The notes below the pieces were generated by a model. The model did no database searches and was not told the origin of the DNA. It saw only the letters and a program-made list of their open reading frames with translations. From Brachybacterium aquaticum (GTDB lineage Bacteria; Actinomycetota; Actinomycetes; Actinomycetales; Dermabacteraceae), in assembly GCF_014204755.1 (NCBI RefSeq), contig NZ_JACHLZ010000001.1:930001-994000 (forward strand): 64,000 nt of DNA, given 5' to 3'. The position numbers and the translations under genes were made by a program. Shown piece by piece: positions 41,834 to 51,099 of this stretch (position 1 is its first letter; each line of letters opens with the position of its first letter).

Positions 41834-42619
41834 TCAGCGCAGCGCGCGGGCGGCCTCGGTGTGGGCCTCGGAGTGCGCCTCGGCGAGCTCCCGGATCACG
41901 GGATGCTCCGCGCTCTCGAGGACCTCGTCCAGCAGGCCGCGGGCGAGGATCCGGCCCTCGCCGAGCACGGCGATCTGCGGGCAGAGCCGTCGCAGCAGGT
42001 CCACGTCGTGGGAGGCGATGAACGCCCCGATGCCCAGGCGCTCGATCGTGGCGGCGAGGGCGCCGGCGATACGGGTGCGGCTGTGCGGGTCCACCGCGGT
42101 CAGGGGCTCGTCGAGCACGAGGATCTCGGGCCGGGTGGACAGCGCGGTCGCGAGGGCGACACGCTGGACCTCACCCCCGGACAGGGTGCGCATGGTCCGG
42201 GAGAGGAACCGCTCCTCGAGGCCGACGGAGGCGAGCATCTCCTCGGGGGTGACCGAGTGGGTGCGCCCGCCCTTGCGGGCCTCCTTCGCGGCGAGCTGGA
42301 GACGGGAGGCGACGGTCTCGCGCGGATCCGAGATGGTCATCGCGTACTGGGAGACGAAGCGGACCGCGGCGCGGAAGTCGCGACGGTCACGGCCGCGCAG
42401 GCGGTGCACCTGCTTCCCGTTCCACATCACCTGGCCGTAATCGGGGCGCTGCTCACCGGAGAGCGTCGCCAGCAGCGTGGTCTTCCCGGCACCGGAGGGG
42501 CCCAGCAGTCCGAGCGGCGCGTCGCCGGGCGCGATCTCGAGGTCGACGCCCTCGATGACGGGCTCGCCGGGGTAGCCGACGTGCAGAGAGGTGGCGGTGA
42601 GGGCTCTCGAAGCGGGCAT
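41834..42619 (-). CDS. ABC transporter ATP-binding protein
   Basis: A 261-residue ATPase: Walker A GPSGAGKTTL, Q-loop VSQY, signature TLSGGEVQRVALA, Walker B EILVLDEPLTAVD and switch His in FIASHDVDLL. Similar to peptide/nickel or energy-coupling-type ATPases by size. No permease or binding-protein gene lies beside it, so the partner is encoded elsewhere or lost. Neighbours are the copper operon and a degraded Dabb gene. Confidence 0.9.
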   Translation of the reverse strand: MPASRALTATSLHVGYPGEPVIEGVDLEIAPGDAPLGLLGPSGAGKTTLLATLSGEQRPDYGQVMWNGKQVHRLRGRDRRDFRAAVRFVSQYAMTISDPRETVASRLQLAAKEARKGGRTHSVTPEEMLASVGLEERFLSRTMRTLSGGEVQRVALATALSTRPEILVLDEPLTAVDPHSRTRIAGALAATIERLGIGAFIASHDVDLLRRLCPQIAVLGEGRILARGLLDEVLESAEHPVIRELAEAHSEAHTEAARALR

Positions 42620-42704
42620 CAGGATCTTTCCTCGCAGGCGACGGACCCGTGCACTGTAGTCCGCGCTGCTGGGGGAGGCCTGCGGTCGCCGGGACCCGGA
42701 CGGC

Positions 42705-43055
42705 TCAGGAGCGCACGAGGCGCGCGATCGCGTCCGAGGCCTCCTTGAGCTTCGCCGAGCCCTCCTCCTCGTCGGCGCGGGCGGCGTCGAGCACGCAGTG
42801 CTGCATGTGGTCGTCCAGCAGCCCCATCGCCACCCCGTCCAGCGCGCTCTTCAGCGCGGAGATCTGGGTGAGGATGTCGATGCAGTACTTCTCCTCGTCG
42901 ACCATGCGGTGCAGACCGCGGGCCTGCCCCTCGATCCGCTTCAGACGGGCGAGGTAGCGGGACTTGTCGGAGATATAGCCGTGGTGGTGCTCGTGGCCCG
43001 CCTCCGCGTCCTCGGTAGGCGGTGCGGGCGTTTGGGCGGGATCGGTGGTGGCCAT
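42705..43055 (-). CDS. csoR: CsoR-type copper-sensing repressor
   Basis: A 116-residue DUF156 protein. RLKRIEGQARGLHRMVDEEK is the family core, and the Cu(I) ligands are visible as Cys in KYCIDILTQI and His plus Cys in DDHMQHCVLDAA. The N-terminal tail has a His cluster (GHEHHHG). It is the last gene of the copper operon and should repress that operon's promoter near 46050 until copper binds. Confidence 0.93.
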   Translation of the reverse strand: MATTDPAQTPAPPTEDAEAGHEHHHGYISDKSRYLARLKRIEGQARGLHRMVDEEKYCIDILTQISALKSALDGVAMGLLDDHMQHCVLDAARADEEEGSAKLKEASDAIARLVRS

Positions 43056-43105
43056 GGTGTCCTCCGGCAGTGGTGGCGTGGAGTGCGGTCGGGTGGCAGC
43101 TGCGC

Positions 43106-45508
43106 TCAGGCGGCGGCGGGCGCGGACTCGGCGGCCGGCCGTGCGGGCGCCGCGGCAGGATCGTCGTGAGCGCGGCTGCGGAAGGAGCGCAGGCGCAGGC
43201 TGTTGCCCACCACGAACACGCTCGAGAAGGCCATCGCGGCGCCGGCCAGCATCGGGTTCAGCAGCCCCAGCGCCGCCAGCGGGATCGCGGCGGTGTTGTA
43301 GGCGAAGGCCCAGAACAGGTTGCCCTTGATGGTGGACAGGGTGCGGCGGGACAGGCGGATCGCGTCGGCCGCGGAGCGCAGGTCCCCGCGCACCAGCGTG
43401 ATGTCGCTCGCCTCGATGGCGACGTCGGTGCCCGTCCCCATCGCGAGGCCCAGATCGGCCTGGGCGAGGGCTGCGGCGTCGTTGACGCCGTCGCCGACCA
43501 TCGCCACGACCTTCCCCTCGCCCTGCAGGCGCGTGGTGACCTCGACCTTGTCCTCGGGGAGCACCTCGGCGATGACCTGGTCGATGCCGACCTCGGCGGC
43601 GATCTGCTCGGCCGCGGCGCGGTTGTCGCCGGTGAGCAGCACGGGGGTGAGTCCCAGGCCCTTCAGCTGGGTGATCGCCTCGGCGCTGGTGGGCTTGACG
43701 GTGTCGGCGACGACGAGCACACCGCGGACCGCGCCGTCCCAGGCGACGACCACGGCCGTGCGGCCGCGGGCCTCAGCGTCCGCCTTCGCCGCGGCGAGGG
43801 GCGCGGGCAGGAGGGGCGCGCCCGAACCGTCAGCCCCGTCGGCTGCGTCGAGCCCGACGGACCCGCCCGTCGCGCCGGCCTCGTCGGCCGCCCCCGCGGG
43901 GGCGAGCAGGATCTCGCGGCCGACGAGGACCTCGCGCCCCTCGACCGTGCCGCGCACGCCGCGCCCGGCCAGGTTCGCGAACCCGGTGACCTCGGGCAGT
44001 GCCCCGGTCTCCTCGGCGGCGCCCTTCGCGATCGCCTGGGCGATGGGGTGCTCGGAGGCGTTCTCGACGGCGCCGGCCAGGCGCAGCAGCTCGGTCCGGT
44101 CCGTGCCCTCGGCGGGCAGGGCCTCGGTGAGGGTCATCCGCCCGGTGGTGACGGTGCCGGTCTTGTCCAGCACCACGGTGTCGACCTGACGGGTGGACTC
44201 CAGCACCTCGGGGCCCTTGATGAGGATGCCCATCTGGGCGCCGCGGCCGGTGCCCACCAGCAGTGCGGTGGGGGTGGCGAGGCCGAGCGCGCAGGGGCAC
44301 GCGATGATCAGCACGGCGACGGCGGCGGTGAACGCGGCCTCGAGCGGGAAGCCCGCGCCGATCCAGGCGCCGAGCACGATCACGGCGATCGCGATGACGA
44401 CCGGGACGAACACGCCGGAGACCCGGTCGGCCAGGCGCTGGATCTCGGCCTTGCCGGACTGGGCGTCCTCGACCAGGCGCGCCATCCTTGCCAGCTGGGT
44501 GTCGGAGCCGACGCGGGTGGCGCGCACCAGCAGGCGCCCGCCGGCGTTGACGGTCGCGCCGGTGACGGTGTCGCCCTCGCCCACCTCGACCGGCACGGAC
44601 TCGCCGGTGAGCATGGAGGCGTCCACGGCGGAGGTGCCGGAGACGACGGTCCCGTCGGTCGCGATGGTCTCCCCGGGGCGGACCACGAAGGTGTCGCCGA
44701 CGGCGAGGTTCGCGACCGGGATGCGCACCTCGGCGCCGCCGCGCAGCACGGCCACGTCCTTCGCGCCCATGTCCAGCAGGGCGCGCAGCGCGGCGCCGGC
44801 CTGTCGCTTGGAGCGCTTCTCGAGGTAGCGGCCCAGCAGGATGAACATGGTGACCCCGGCGGCGACCTCGAGGTAGATGTTCGCGCCGCCGTCGCTCGGG
44901 CCGATGGCCAGGGAGAACTCGTGGGTCATCCCCGGCATCCCGGCGTCGCCGAGGAACAGCGCGTACAGCGACCACAGGTAGGCGGAGATCGTGCCCACCG
45001 AGATGAGCGTGTCCATGGTGGCCGCGCCGTGGCGGAGGTTGATCGCGGCGGCGCGGTGGAAGGGCCAGGCCGCCCACACGATGACGGGGGAGGCGAGGGT
45101 GAGGCACAGCCACTGCCAGTAGGTGAACTGCAGCGCCGGGACCATGGAGAGGACGATGACCGGCACCGACAGCACCACTGCGCCGATCAGTCGCTGACGC
45201 AGGGAGCGCAGCTCCGGATCCTCCTGCTCCTCGCCGTCCTCGCTGGTCGCCGAGGCGGGCGGGGCGGGGAGCGCGGCGGTGTACCCGGTCTGCTCGACCA
45301 CGGTGATGAGGTCGGCGGGGTCGTAGCCCTGGGGCACGGACACGCGCGCCTTCTCGGTGGCGTAGTTGACGCTGGCGGTGACGCCGTCGAGCTTGTTGAG
45401 CTTGCGCTCGATGCGGTTCGCGCAGGAGGCGCAGGTCATCCCGCCGATCTCGAGCTCGATGTCGGCGCCGAGCGGCAGGGGAGCGCCGGTGGACTCCGTG
45501 GTGGCCAT
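43106..45508 (-). CDS. copA: copper-translocating P1B-type ATPase
   Basis: An 800-residue heavy-metal ATPase. One N-terminal metal-binding domain has [13 protein letters not shown]. The membrane CPC motif is [14 protein letters not shown], the phosphorylation site [13 protein letters not shown], the ATP-binding His-Pro in [10 protein letters not shown], and the hinge [17 protein letters not shown]. Transmembrane residues near the end ([22 protein letters not shown]) match Cu(I)-exporting CopA. It pumps Cu(I) out across the cytoplasmic membrane. Flanked by copZ and csoR in one operon. Confidence 0.96.
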   Translation of the reverse strand: MATTESTGAPLPLGADIELEIGGMTCASCANRIERKLNKLDGVTASVNYATEKARVSVPQGYDPADLITVVEQTGYTAALPAPPASATSEDGEEQEDPELRSLRQRLIGAVVLSVPVIVLSMVPALQFTYWQWLCLTLASPVIVWAAWPFHRAAAINLRHGAATMDTLISVGTISAYLWSLYALFLGDAGMPGMTHEFSLAIGPSDGGANIYLEVAAGVTMFILLGRYLEKRSKRQAGAALRALLDMGAKDVAVLRGGAEVRIPVANLAVGDTFVVRPGETIATDGTVVSGTSAVDASMLTGESVPVEVGEGDTVTGATVNAGGRLLVRATRVGSDTQLARMARLVEDAQSGKAEIQRLADRVSGVFVPVVIAIAVIVLGAWIGAGFPLEAAFTAAVAVLIIACPCALGLATPTALLVGTGRGAQMGILIKGPEVLESTRQVDTVVLDKTGTVTTGRMTLTEALPAEGTDRTELLRLAGAVENASEHPIAQAIAKGAAEETGALPEVTGFANLAGRGVRGTVEGREVLVGREILLAPAGAADEAGATGGSVGLDAADGADGSGAPLLPAPLAAAKADAEARGRTAVVVAWDGAVRGVLVVADTVKPTSAEAITQLKGLGLTPVLLTGDNRAAAEQIAAEVGIDQVIAEVLPEDKVEVTTRLQGEGKVVAMVGDGVNDAAALAQADLGLAMGTGTDVAIEASDITLVRGDLRSAADAIRLSRRTLSTIKGNLFWAFAYNTAAIPLAALGLLNPMLAGAAMAFSSVFVVGNSLRLRSFRSRAHDDPAAAPARPAAESAPAAA

Positions 45509-45600
45509 GATGGGGAGGTCCTCCTCGCGAGTGACGGATGGGCGGATGGGCGGGTGACGGGGGAGGTGGGGCCGACGGGCGGCCGACGGGCGGCCGACGG

Positions 45601-45735
45601 TCAGTGGCCGGTGGTGCCGCCGGTCCAGGCCTCGACCCAGGCAGCCGGCACGAGCGCGTCGGCCAGCAGCATCGAGGCGAGGAACAGCACCACGAGCAGC
45701 AGCCCGTAGAGCCCCACCCTCACGGGGGCCTTCAT
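45601..45735 (-). CDS. small single-TM protein of copper operon
   Basis: A 44-residue peptide with a transmembrane stretch at residues 8-28 ([21 protein letters not shown]) and a short polar tail. Its ATG overlaps the copZ stop by one base (TGATG), so it is translated with copZ and precedes copA by 92 bases. No cysteine is present. Small hydrophobic proteins are common in such operons; function unknown. Confidence 0.65.
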   Translation of the reverse strand: MKAPVRVGLYGLLLVVLFLASMLLADALVPAAWVEAWTGGTTGH

Positions 45736-45950
45736 CAGGCCCGCACCGCGCTGTAGCCGGCCTCCTCGACGGCGGCGAGCACGGCGGCCTCGTCGACCGG
45801 CTGGTCGGAGCCGACGCGCAGCACGCCGGTCTCGTGGCTGACCTCGACGTCGGTGACGCCGGGGACCTCGGAGACCTCCTCGCGCACGGACATCTCGCAG
45901 TGGCCGCAGGTCATGCCGGTCACCTGGAACTGGGTGGTGGTCGCGCTCAT
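45735..45950 (-). CDS. copZ: CopZ-like copper chaperone
   Basis: A 71-residue heavy-metal-associated domain: [19 protein letters not shown] (Cys-x-x-Cys Cu(I) site) and a C-terminal [12 protein letters not shown]. It carries Cu(I) to CopA in the cytoplasm. The first gene of the operon; ATG 45950 follows GAGGAGTG. The longer open frame upstream crosses the promoter and is rejected. Confidence 0.9.
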   Translation of the reverse strand: MSATTTQFQVTGMTCGHCEMSVREEVSEVPGVTDVEVSHETGVLRVGSDQPVDEAAVLAAVEEAGYSAVRA

Positions 45951-46020
45951 GGTGCACTCCTCGTCGTGTCTGGTCGTGTCCGGACCTGATGCCCGGACCT
46001 CGTGTTCGCTCTCGGGACCG

Positions 46021-46081
46021 GATACCCTCACGGGGTATCCCGAACACCCTCAGTTATACCGCTTCGGGGTATGCGTATCAA
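46021..46081 (-). promoter_or_regulatory. copper operon promoter with CsoR-type operators
   Basis: On the minus strand TTGATA (46076-46081), 17 bases, TATAAC (46053-46058) form a good -35/-10 pair. Within it ATACCCCGAAGCGGTAT is a dyad in the spacer (46056-46072), and GATACCCCGTGAGGGTATC (46021-46039) is a second dyad just downstream. A/T-flanked G/C dyads of this type are CsoR binding sites. Confidence 0.75.
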
Positions 46082-46149
46082 GGGGCGGACGGGCCCTTCG
46101 CGGCTCGCGAGGGGTATCGCCCGTCACACAGGAGTGCTTCGATGTCCGG

Positions 46150-46992
46150 GTGAGCATCGACGCCCTGGACATCATCCGCACCGAGACCGAGCGCTCCGTC
46201 GCAGCGCTCGCCGCCGCCTCCCCGGACCAGCAGGTCCCCACATGCCCCGACTGGACGGCCGACGACCTGCTGTGGCACATCGCCGAGGTCCACGAGTTCT
46301 GGGCGGCGATCCTCGCGGGCCCTGTCACCGACACGGAGCAGGCCCAGGCGATCGAGGAGGGGAAGGACCCGCGGCCCGAGGGTCGCGAGGGCCTTCTCGC
46401 CCGTCGGCAGGAGGCGACCGCGTCCCTGCTCTCCCAGCTCGAGGCCCATGACGACGAGGACCCCGCCTGGTTCTGGTACTCCGCCCGCCAGGGCGTCGGC
46501 ATCACCCGCCGCATGCAGACCCACGAGGCGACCATCCACCGCGTCGACGCCGAGCTCACCGCCGGCCGCCCGGTTACCCCGATCCCCGCGGACGTCGCGG
46601 CCGACGGAATCGCCCACGTGCTCGAGGTGATGTGGCCGGCCGGGTTCGAGTGGATCCCTGACTGGGCCGAGATCCGGCCCGTCGCCGTCGCCGAGATCCG
46701 CGCCGGCGACGGGGACGGCCGACTGCTGGAGATCAGCCGCTGGTCCGGCACCCGCCCCCGCGACGGCCAGGAGTTCGACGCCCCCGTGGCCCGGCTCCTC
46801 GAGGACCCGGCCCAGGCCGGGGACCTGCCCCGCGCCGTGGTCACCGGCTCCGCCCAGGCGCTGGACCTGTGGGCCTGGGGTCGCGAGCAGGCGATCGAGC
46901 GCCTCGCCGGCGACGAGGACCGGGTGCGCGTCCAGGGTGACTCCGCCGCGATCGCGCAGGTCGAGAAGCTCATCGCCGAGGGGCACGACTGA
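46150..46992 (+). CDS. mycothiol-dependent maleylpyruvate isomerase-family (MDMPI/DinB-like) protein
   Basis: A 280-residue protein. The N-terminal DinB-like helical domain shows CPDWTADDLLWHIAEVHEFW (first metal His) and TRRMQTHEATIHRVDAEL (two more His), the pattern of MDMPI proteins. The C-terminal domain reads VTGSAQALDLWAWGREQ. Mycothiol-linked function is known for a few members; the substrate here is not inferable. GTG 46150 is chosen as the first in-frame start near the conserved region. A 20-base near-duplication of the gene's last codons follows the stop, and a GGTCGCC-repeat tract lies at 47031-47068. Confidence 0.82.
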   Translation: MSIDALDIIRTETERSVAALAAASPDQQVPTCPDWTADDLLWHIAEVHEFWAAILAGPVTDTEQAQAIEEGKDPRPEGREGLLARRQEATASLLSQLEAHDDEDPAWFWYSARQGVGITRRMQTHEATIHRVDAELTAGRPVTPIPADVAADGIAHVLEVMWPAGFEWIPDWAEIRPVAVAEIRAGDGDGRLLEISRWSGTRPRDGQEFDAPVARLLEDPAQAGDLPRAVVTGSAQALDLWAWGREQAIERLAGDEDRVRVQGDSAAIAQVEKLIAEGHD

Positions 46993-47092
46993 TCGCCGAG
47001 GGACACGACGGGCGGGGCTCGTCCGAGGGGTCGCCGGTCGCGGGTCGCCGGTCGCCGGTCGCCGGGGGGCGACGGCGGCGCCGGCATCGGAG

Positions 47093-47740
47093 TCAGCCCT
47101 CGCGCCGCCGCAGCCGTCCCTCGGCCAGGTGCACGAGCAGCGCGAACACGAGGAACACCACCAGCACCACGCCGGTCGTCGCGAGCACCTGGCCCCAGGA
47201 CGACGCCGTGGGGTCCAGGAAGGCGTACGGGTACCAACCGGTGATCGCGCCGCGCACCCACGTGATCACGAGGAACACGACCGGGTAGAGCAGCCACGGG
47301 CCCAGCCGCGTCCAGGAGGGCCGGCGCTGCCGGGGCGTGAGCAGCCAGTCCGCAAGCGCCGCCACCGGCGCGAGGCGGTGCAACACGATCCCGGTCCAGC
47401 CGATGTCCCACCGCCCCAGCTCCGACAGGGGCGCGACCAGCAGCGCATAGATGATCCCGGTCATCACCAGGTAGAACGTGACCGCCCCGCGCACGTCGTC
47501 GAACCAGAGCGGGCGCCGCTCCCGCGGCACCTGCGTGCTCAGGAACAGCGCCACCAGGAACAGGTTGGACTGGTTGGTGAACATCGAGATGTTCCGCGCC
47601 ACGGTGCCCTCCTCCATGGCCGTGAGGAGGTTGGAGGTCAGGGCGAGGACCACGAGCGCGGCGACCCCGAAGCGCGCCGCGACGGCGACGAGCCGCGGGG
47701 CGGAGGAGCGCAGAGCGGTGCTGGTCGCGGGGGAGGTCAT
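47093..47740 (-). CDS. Pr6Pr-family membrane protein
   Basis: A 215-residue integral membrane protein with about six hydrophobic segments. Landmarks are MFTNQSNLFLVALF, VTFYLVMTGIIYALLVAPL, VLHRLAPVAALADWLL and YPVVFLVITWVRGAITGWYPY, typical of Pr6Pr/FAR-17a-related proteins. Function unknown. Confidence 0.82.
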   Translation of the reverse strand: MTSPATSTALRSSAPRLVAVAARFGVAALVVLALTSNLLTAMEEGTVARNISMFTNQSNLFLVALFLSTQVPRERRPLWFDDVRGAVTFYLVMTGIIYALLVAPLSELGRWDIGWTGIVLHRLAPVAALADWLLTPRQRRPSWTRLGPWLLYPVVFLVITWVRGAITGWYPYAFLDPTASSWGQVLATTGVVLVVFLVFALLVHLAEGRLRRREG

Positions 47741-47773
47741 GGGCCGATCCTCACGTGCCAGCCCTCGGTGGGC

Positions 47774-47845
47774 AAGGACATCCGCAAGGACATCCGCGCG
47801 GACATCCGGGCGGACATCCGCGCGGACATCCGCGCGGATGTCCGC
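47774..47845 (+). repeat. six 12-bp tandem units, last two form a 24-bp palindrome
   Basis: Units with core GGACATCCGC start at 47774, 47786, 47798, 47810, 47822 and 47834. The last two, GCGGACATCCGC and GCGGATGTCCGC, together are a perfect palindrome. The array lies in the 121-base gap after the lysR gene and before the Pr6Pr gene, so it may terminate lysR transcription. Confidence 0.8.
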
Positions 47846-47861
47846 CCGCGCCTCGCCGGGG

Positions 47862-48794
47862 TCACCAGTCCCGGGCCGCCTCCGTGAGGGTCGATGCCAC
47901 CCTCAGCGTGGCCGCGTTCTGCTCCGCGCCGGGTCGCTGGACGAGCAGCAGGGGCAGCGCCCCGGACCGGGGTGCATCTTCGAGCTGGACGAGCCGTCCG
48001 GCGACGAGGTCGTCCTCGACGAGCGAACGGGGCAGCACCGCGTACCCCGCGCCGGCCCGCACGGCGACCTTCGCCGCGTGCACGCTCGGCACGGTGAGTG
48101 CCGCACCGACCGCCGGATGCTGCTTGCCGTACTGGGTGCGCCAGTAGCGGCGCACCAGGGCCATGTCGCCCTCGGTGCTGACCAGCGGCACGGTCTCCAG
48201 GGCCGAGCACACGGCCTGATCCCCGGGGCGGGACGCGACCTGCTCGGCCCACCCGGTCCCGGCGACGAGCAGGTGTTCGTCCTCGGCGAGGACCGAGACG
48301 GTCAGCGCCTGTCCGCGCGGACGCTGGGTGGTGAGCACCAGATCGTGCCGCCCCTCGCGCAGCTGATCGATGAGCTCCTCGTCGTGGCCCGTCTCCACCC
48401 GCAGCTGGACCCCGCCCGCGACCAGAGGGGCGAGCGCGGGCAGCACCCGTGAGCACAGCAGGTCCGCCGGGCCGGCCAGATGGACCGGTGCGGTGCGCCC
48501 GTCCAGCTCGCAGTTGCCCGAGGCGACCACGTCCAGGTCGTCCAGCGGCCCGGCGATCCGCCCGGCGAGCTCGTGGGCGAACGGGGTGGGCTCGACCCCG
48601 CGCGGCAGGCGCTGGAAGAGCTGGCGCCCCAGCTGCTGTTCCAGGGAGCGGATCTGCGTGGTGACCGTCGGCTGGGTGAGACCCAGCATCGGGGCGGCCG
48701 CCGTGAAGGAGCCGGCGCGGTGCACCGCGAGGAAGGTGCGCAGGAGATTGAGGTCCTGCGTGGCCGGGAGGGTCGTGGGGGTCGTGGTGCTCAC
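47862..48794 (-). CDS. LysR-family transcriptional regulator
   Basis: A 310-residue regulator. The winged HTH is in LNLLRTFLAVHRAGSFTAAA and MLGLTQPTVTTQIRSLEQQLG; the rest is a type 2 periplasmic-binding-like effector domain. GTG 48794 is preferred over a longer start. It is divergent from the old-yellow-enzyme gene at 48979, so it probably controls that gene and itself; the effector is unknown. Confidence 0.9.
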   Translation of the reverse strand: MSTTTPTTLPATQDLNLLRTFLAVHRAGSFTAAAPMLGLTQPTVTTQIRSLEQQLGRQLFQRLPRGVEPTPFAHELAGRIAGPLDDLDVVASGNCELDGRTAPVHLAGPADLLCSRVLPALAPLVAGGVQLRVETGHDEELIDQLREGRHDLVLTTQRPRGQALTVSVLAEDEHLLVAGTGWAEQVASRPGDQAVCSALETVPLVSTEGDMALVRRYWRTQYGKQHPAVGAALTVPSVHAAKVAVRAGAGYAVLPRSLVEDDLVAGRLVQLEDAPRSGALPLLLVQRPGAEQNAATLRVASTLTEAARDW

Positions 48795-48827
48795 ACGGCA
48801 GAGGCTACGCCCCCGCGCACGCACCAG

Positions 48828-48866
48828 CCATAGATTTCTTCATATCATCCATCGGTTCTGCTATTG
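48828..48866. promoter_or_regulatory. possible LysR-type binding region
   Basis: The 184-base divergent interval has an AT-rich island here, edged by CCATAG and CTATTGG, an imperfect dyad. LysR regulators bind such sites, but no clear T-N11-A box stands out. Confidence 0.35.
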
Positions 48867-48978
48867 GTGGACCCGCGGGCGGAGGGTCTAGGGTGCCGGA
48901 CATCGGAGCGCCCCGACGGCATCGCAGCCGCGATCGGTCGGGGCGCTCGCATGTCCTGAACCCTCCTGGAGGCACCGC

Positions 48979-50088
48979 ATGACCCAGCACCTGCTCACCC
49001 CGATCACCCTGCGCGACCTCACCGTCCGCAACCGCATCTGGGTGCCGCCGATGTGCCAGTACTCGGTCGCGGCCCGCGACGGCGTCGCCACGCCCTGGCA
49101 CCTCATGCACTACGGCTCCTTCGCCCGCGGCGGGGCCGGGGCGATCATCGTCGAGGCCACCGGCGTGCTCCCCGAGGGCCGCATCTCCCCGCAGGACCTC
49201 GGCCTGTGGAACGACGCCCAGCGCGATGCACTCGTCCCCGTCGTCGAGCTCGTCCACTCCCTCGGCGCAGCCATCGGCATCCAGCTCGCCCACGCCGGCC
49301 GCAAGGCCTCGACCCAGCCCGAATGGGGCACCCCTCACCCCGGCGCCTCGCTCCCGGAGGCCGACGGCGGCTGGACCACCGTCGCCCCGTCGGCCGAGGC
49401 CTACGCGGACCTCGCCGCCCCCGAAGCGCTCGACGAGGCCGGGATCGACCACGTCGTCCGGGCCTTCGCCGACTCCGCCCGGCGCGCCGTCGACGCCGGC
49501 TTCGACATGATCGAGATCCACGCAGCCCACGGCTACCTGCTCCACGAGTTCCTCTCGCCGCTGAGCAACCACCGCACCGACTCCTACGGCGGCGACCTCG
49601 CCGGCCGCGCCCGCCTTCTGCTGCGCATCGTCGACGAGGTGCGCGCGCTGATCCCGGGCGGGATGCCGCTGCTGGTGCGGATCTCGGCGAGCGAGTGGGT
49701 CGAAGGCGGCTTCGACCTCGAGGAGGCCACCCAGCTGGTCACCTGGCTCACCGAGCACGGCGTCGACATGGTCGACGTCTCCTCCGGCGGCAACACCCCA
49801 CTGCCCGAGGGGACGCGGATCCCCGTCGGCCCCGGCTACCAGACCCCGCTGGCCGCGCACCTGCGCACGCACACCGAGATGCCGATCTCGGCGGTCGGCA
49901 TGATCGACGAACCCTTCCAGGCCGAGCACGTCCTCGCCACCGGCCAGGCCGACGTGATCCGCGTGGGCCGGGCGTTCCTGCGCGACCCCTCCTGGGGTCT
50001 GCAGGCCTCGCTCGCGCTGCGCGGCGACGAGGAGCTCATCCCCGCCCAGTACCGCCGCGCCTACCGCCAGCAGTTGCGCCGCGGCTGA
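48979..50088 (+). CDS. old yellow enzyme-type NADH:flavin oxidoreductase (YqjM-like)
   Basis: A 369-residue FMN TIM barrel. VPPMCQYSVAARDG carries the YqjM-subclass Cys and Tyr; FARGGAGAIIVEATGV, IQLAHAGRKAST, EIHAAHGYLLHEFLSPLSNHR (His/His substrate site) and YGGDLAGRARLL follow, with ADVIRVGRAFLRDP near the end. It reduces activated C=C bonds with NAD(P)H. Shine-Dalgarno CTGGAGG precedes the ATG. Confidence 0.94.
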   Translation: MTQHLLTPITLRDLTVRNRIWVPPMCQYSVAARDGVATPWHLMHYGSFARGGAGAIIVEATGVLPEGRISPQDLGLWNDAQRDALVPVVELVHSLGAAIGIQLAHAGRKASTQPEWGTPHPGASLPEADGGWTTVAPSAEAYADLAAPEALDEAGIDHVVRAFADSARRAVDAGFDMIEIHAAHGYLLHEFLSPLSNHRTDSYGGDLAGRARLLLRIVDEVRALIPGGMPLLVRISASEWVEGGFDLEEATQLVTWLTEHGVDMVDVSSGGNTPLPEGTRIPVGPGYQTPLAAHLRTHTEMPISAVGMIDEPFQAEHVLATGQADVIRVGRAFLRDPSWGLQASLALRGDEELIPAQYRRAYRQQLRRG

Positions 50089-50095
50089 GCCCCGC

Positions 50096-50956
50096 TCAGG
50101 AGGCCGGGGCGGCTCCGGCGCCGTCGGCCGTCCCGTCGGCGGCCGCCCCGTCGGCCGACGCGGCCCCGTCCTGCCCCTCGGGCCCGGCGGGGCCGGGCCG
50201 GCCCGGGAACAGGCCGCTGCTGCGGCCCGGGGCCGGCTGCGGGCGGATCTCGCCGCGCAGGCGCTCCATCCTCCGGTCCAGCTCGTCGGCGACCCGCGCG
50301 GCCTCGTCGAGCTCGGCCCGCAGCTCGGGCGGCAGGTTCTTCTCGTACTTGTAGGCGAGCTTGTGCTCGGTGGAGGCCCAGAAGTCCATCGCGATCGTGC
50401 GGATCTGCAGCTCCACCGGCACGTGCTCGACATGGGTGGAGAGATAGACGGGCACCTGCACGATCAGGTGCAGGGAGCGGTAGCCGTTGGGCTTCGGGTT
50501 GGCGATGTAGTCCTTGACCTGCAGCACCTCGAGGTCCTGCTGGGAGGCGAGCATGTCCGCGACCCAGTAGGCATCGGCCACGAAGGAGCAGGTGATGCGC
50601 ACCCCGGCGATGTCGTGGATCCGGGCGCGGATCGCCCGGACCGTCATGTCGCCCTCGGTGCGCAGCGCCTTCTCCATCAGCGACTCCACCGACTTCAGCC
50701 GCGTGCGCACGTGCTCGATGGGGGAGTAGTCGTGCATCTGCTCGAACTCCTTGCGGAGGATCTCCACCTTCGTCTGCACCTCGTCGATGCCGAACTGGTA
50801 GTGCATCCGCAGCGCCATGAACTCGTCGTACACCTGCCGAAGCCGTGCGGTGACCTCCTCCTCGTCCAGCGCATCCCGCTCGGCACGGGCGGTGACGAGA
50901 TCGCGCACCCGCTCCTGCACGGGGTGGGACGGGGGCTGCGCTGCGGCATCCTTCAA
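50096..50956 (-). CDS. RelA/SpoT-domain GTP pyrophosphokinase (small alarmone synthetase)
   Basis: About 286 residues. The synthetase domain shows PIEHVRTRLKSVESLMEKAL, VRITCSFVADAYWVADML, VKDYIANPKPNGYRSLHLIV and VPVELQIRTIAMDFWASTEHKL, the motifs of RelQ/YjbM-type enzymes that make (p)ppGpp; no HD hydrolase domain is present. A Pro/Gly/Ala/Asp-rich tail of 50 residues ends the protein. TTG 50956 is preferred because AGGAG lies five bases upstream; the longer frame to 51124 overlaps the metF gene and is low-complexity. Confidence 0.88.
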   Translation of the reverse strand: MKDAAAQPPSHPVQERVRDLVTARAERDALDEEEVTARLRQVYDEFMALRMHYQFGIDEVQTKVEILRKEFEQMHDYSPIEHVRTRLKSVESLMEKALRTEGDMTVRAIRARIHDIAGVRITCSFVADAYWVADMLASQQDLEVLQVKDYIANPKPNGYRSLHLIVQVPVYLSTHVEHVPVELQIRTIAMDFWASTEHKLAYKYEKNLPPELRAELDEAARVADELDRRMERLRGEIRPQPAPGRSSGLFPGRPGPAGPEGQDGAASADGAAADGTADGAGAAPAS

Positions 50957-51099
50957 GGCTCTCCTGCGATGCTCCGAGGACGGGGAGCCGATCCTGCCAG
51001 AGCGGTCTGGGGATGTCGTGAACGCCGCGCCGCTCCGCCCGGTGGTCCGCCCGCCGGTCCGCCCGCCGGTCAGCGTGCAACGGTCAGGGGGCGACGGGA

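Noticed and set aside
43022-45709. 895-residue plus-strand ORF over the copper operon
   Set aside because: It is an antisense shadow of copA in GC-rich DNA, rich in Gly/Arg/His with no domain, and copA on the other strand is complete.
47774-47845. coding sequence for a DIRA-repeat peptide
   Set aside because: No start codon or ribosome-binding site fits, and the array ends as a perfect palindrome between two genes.
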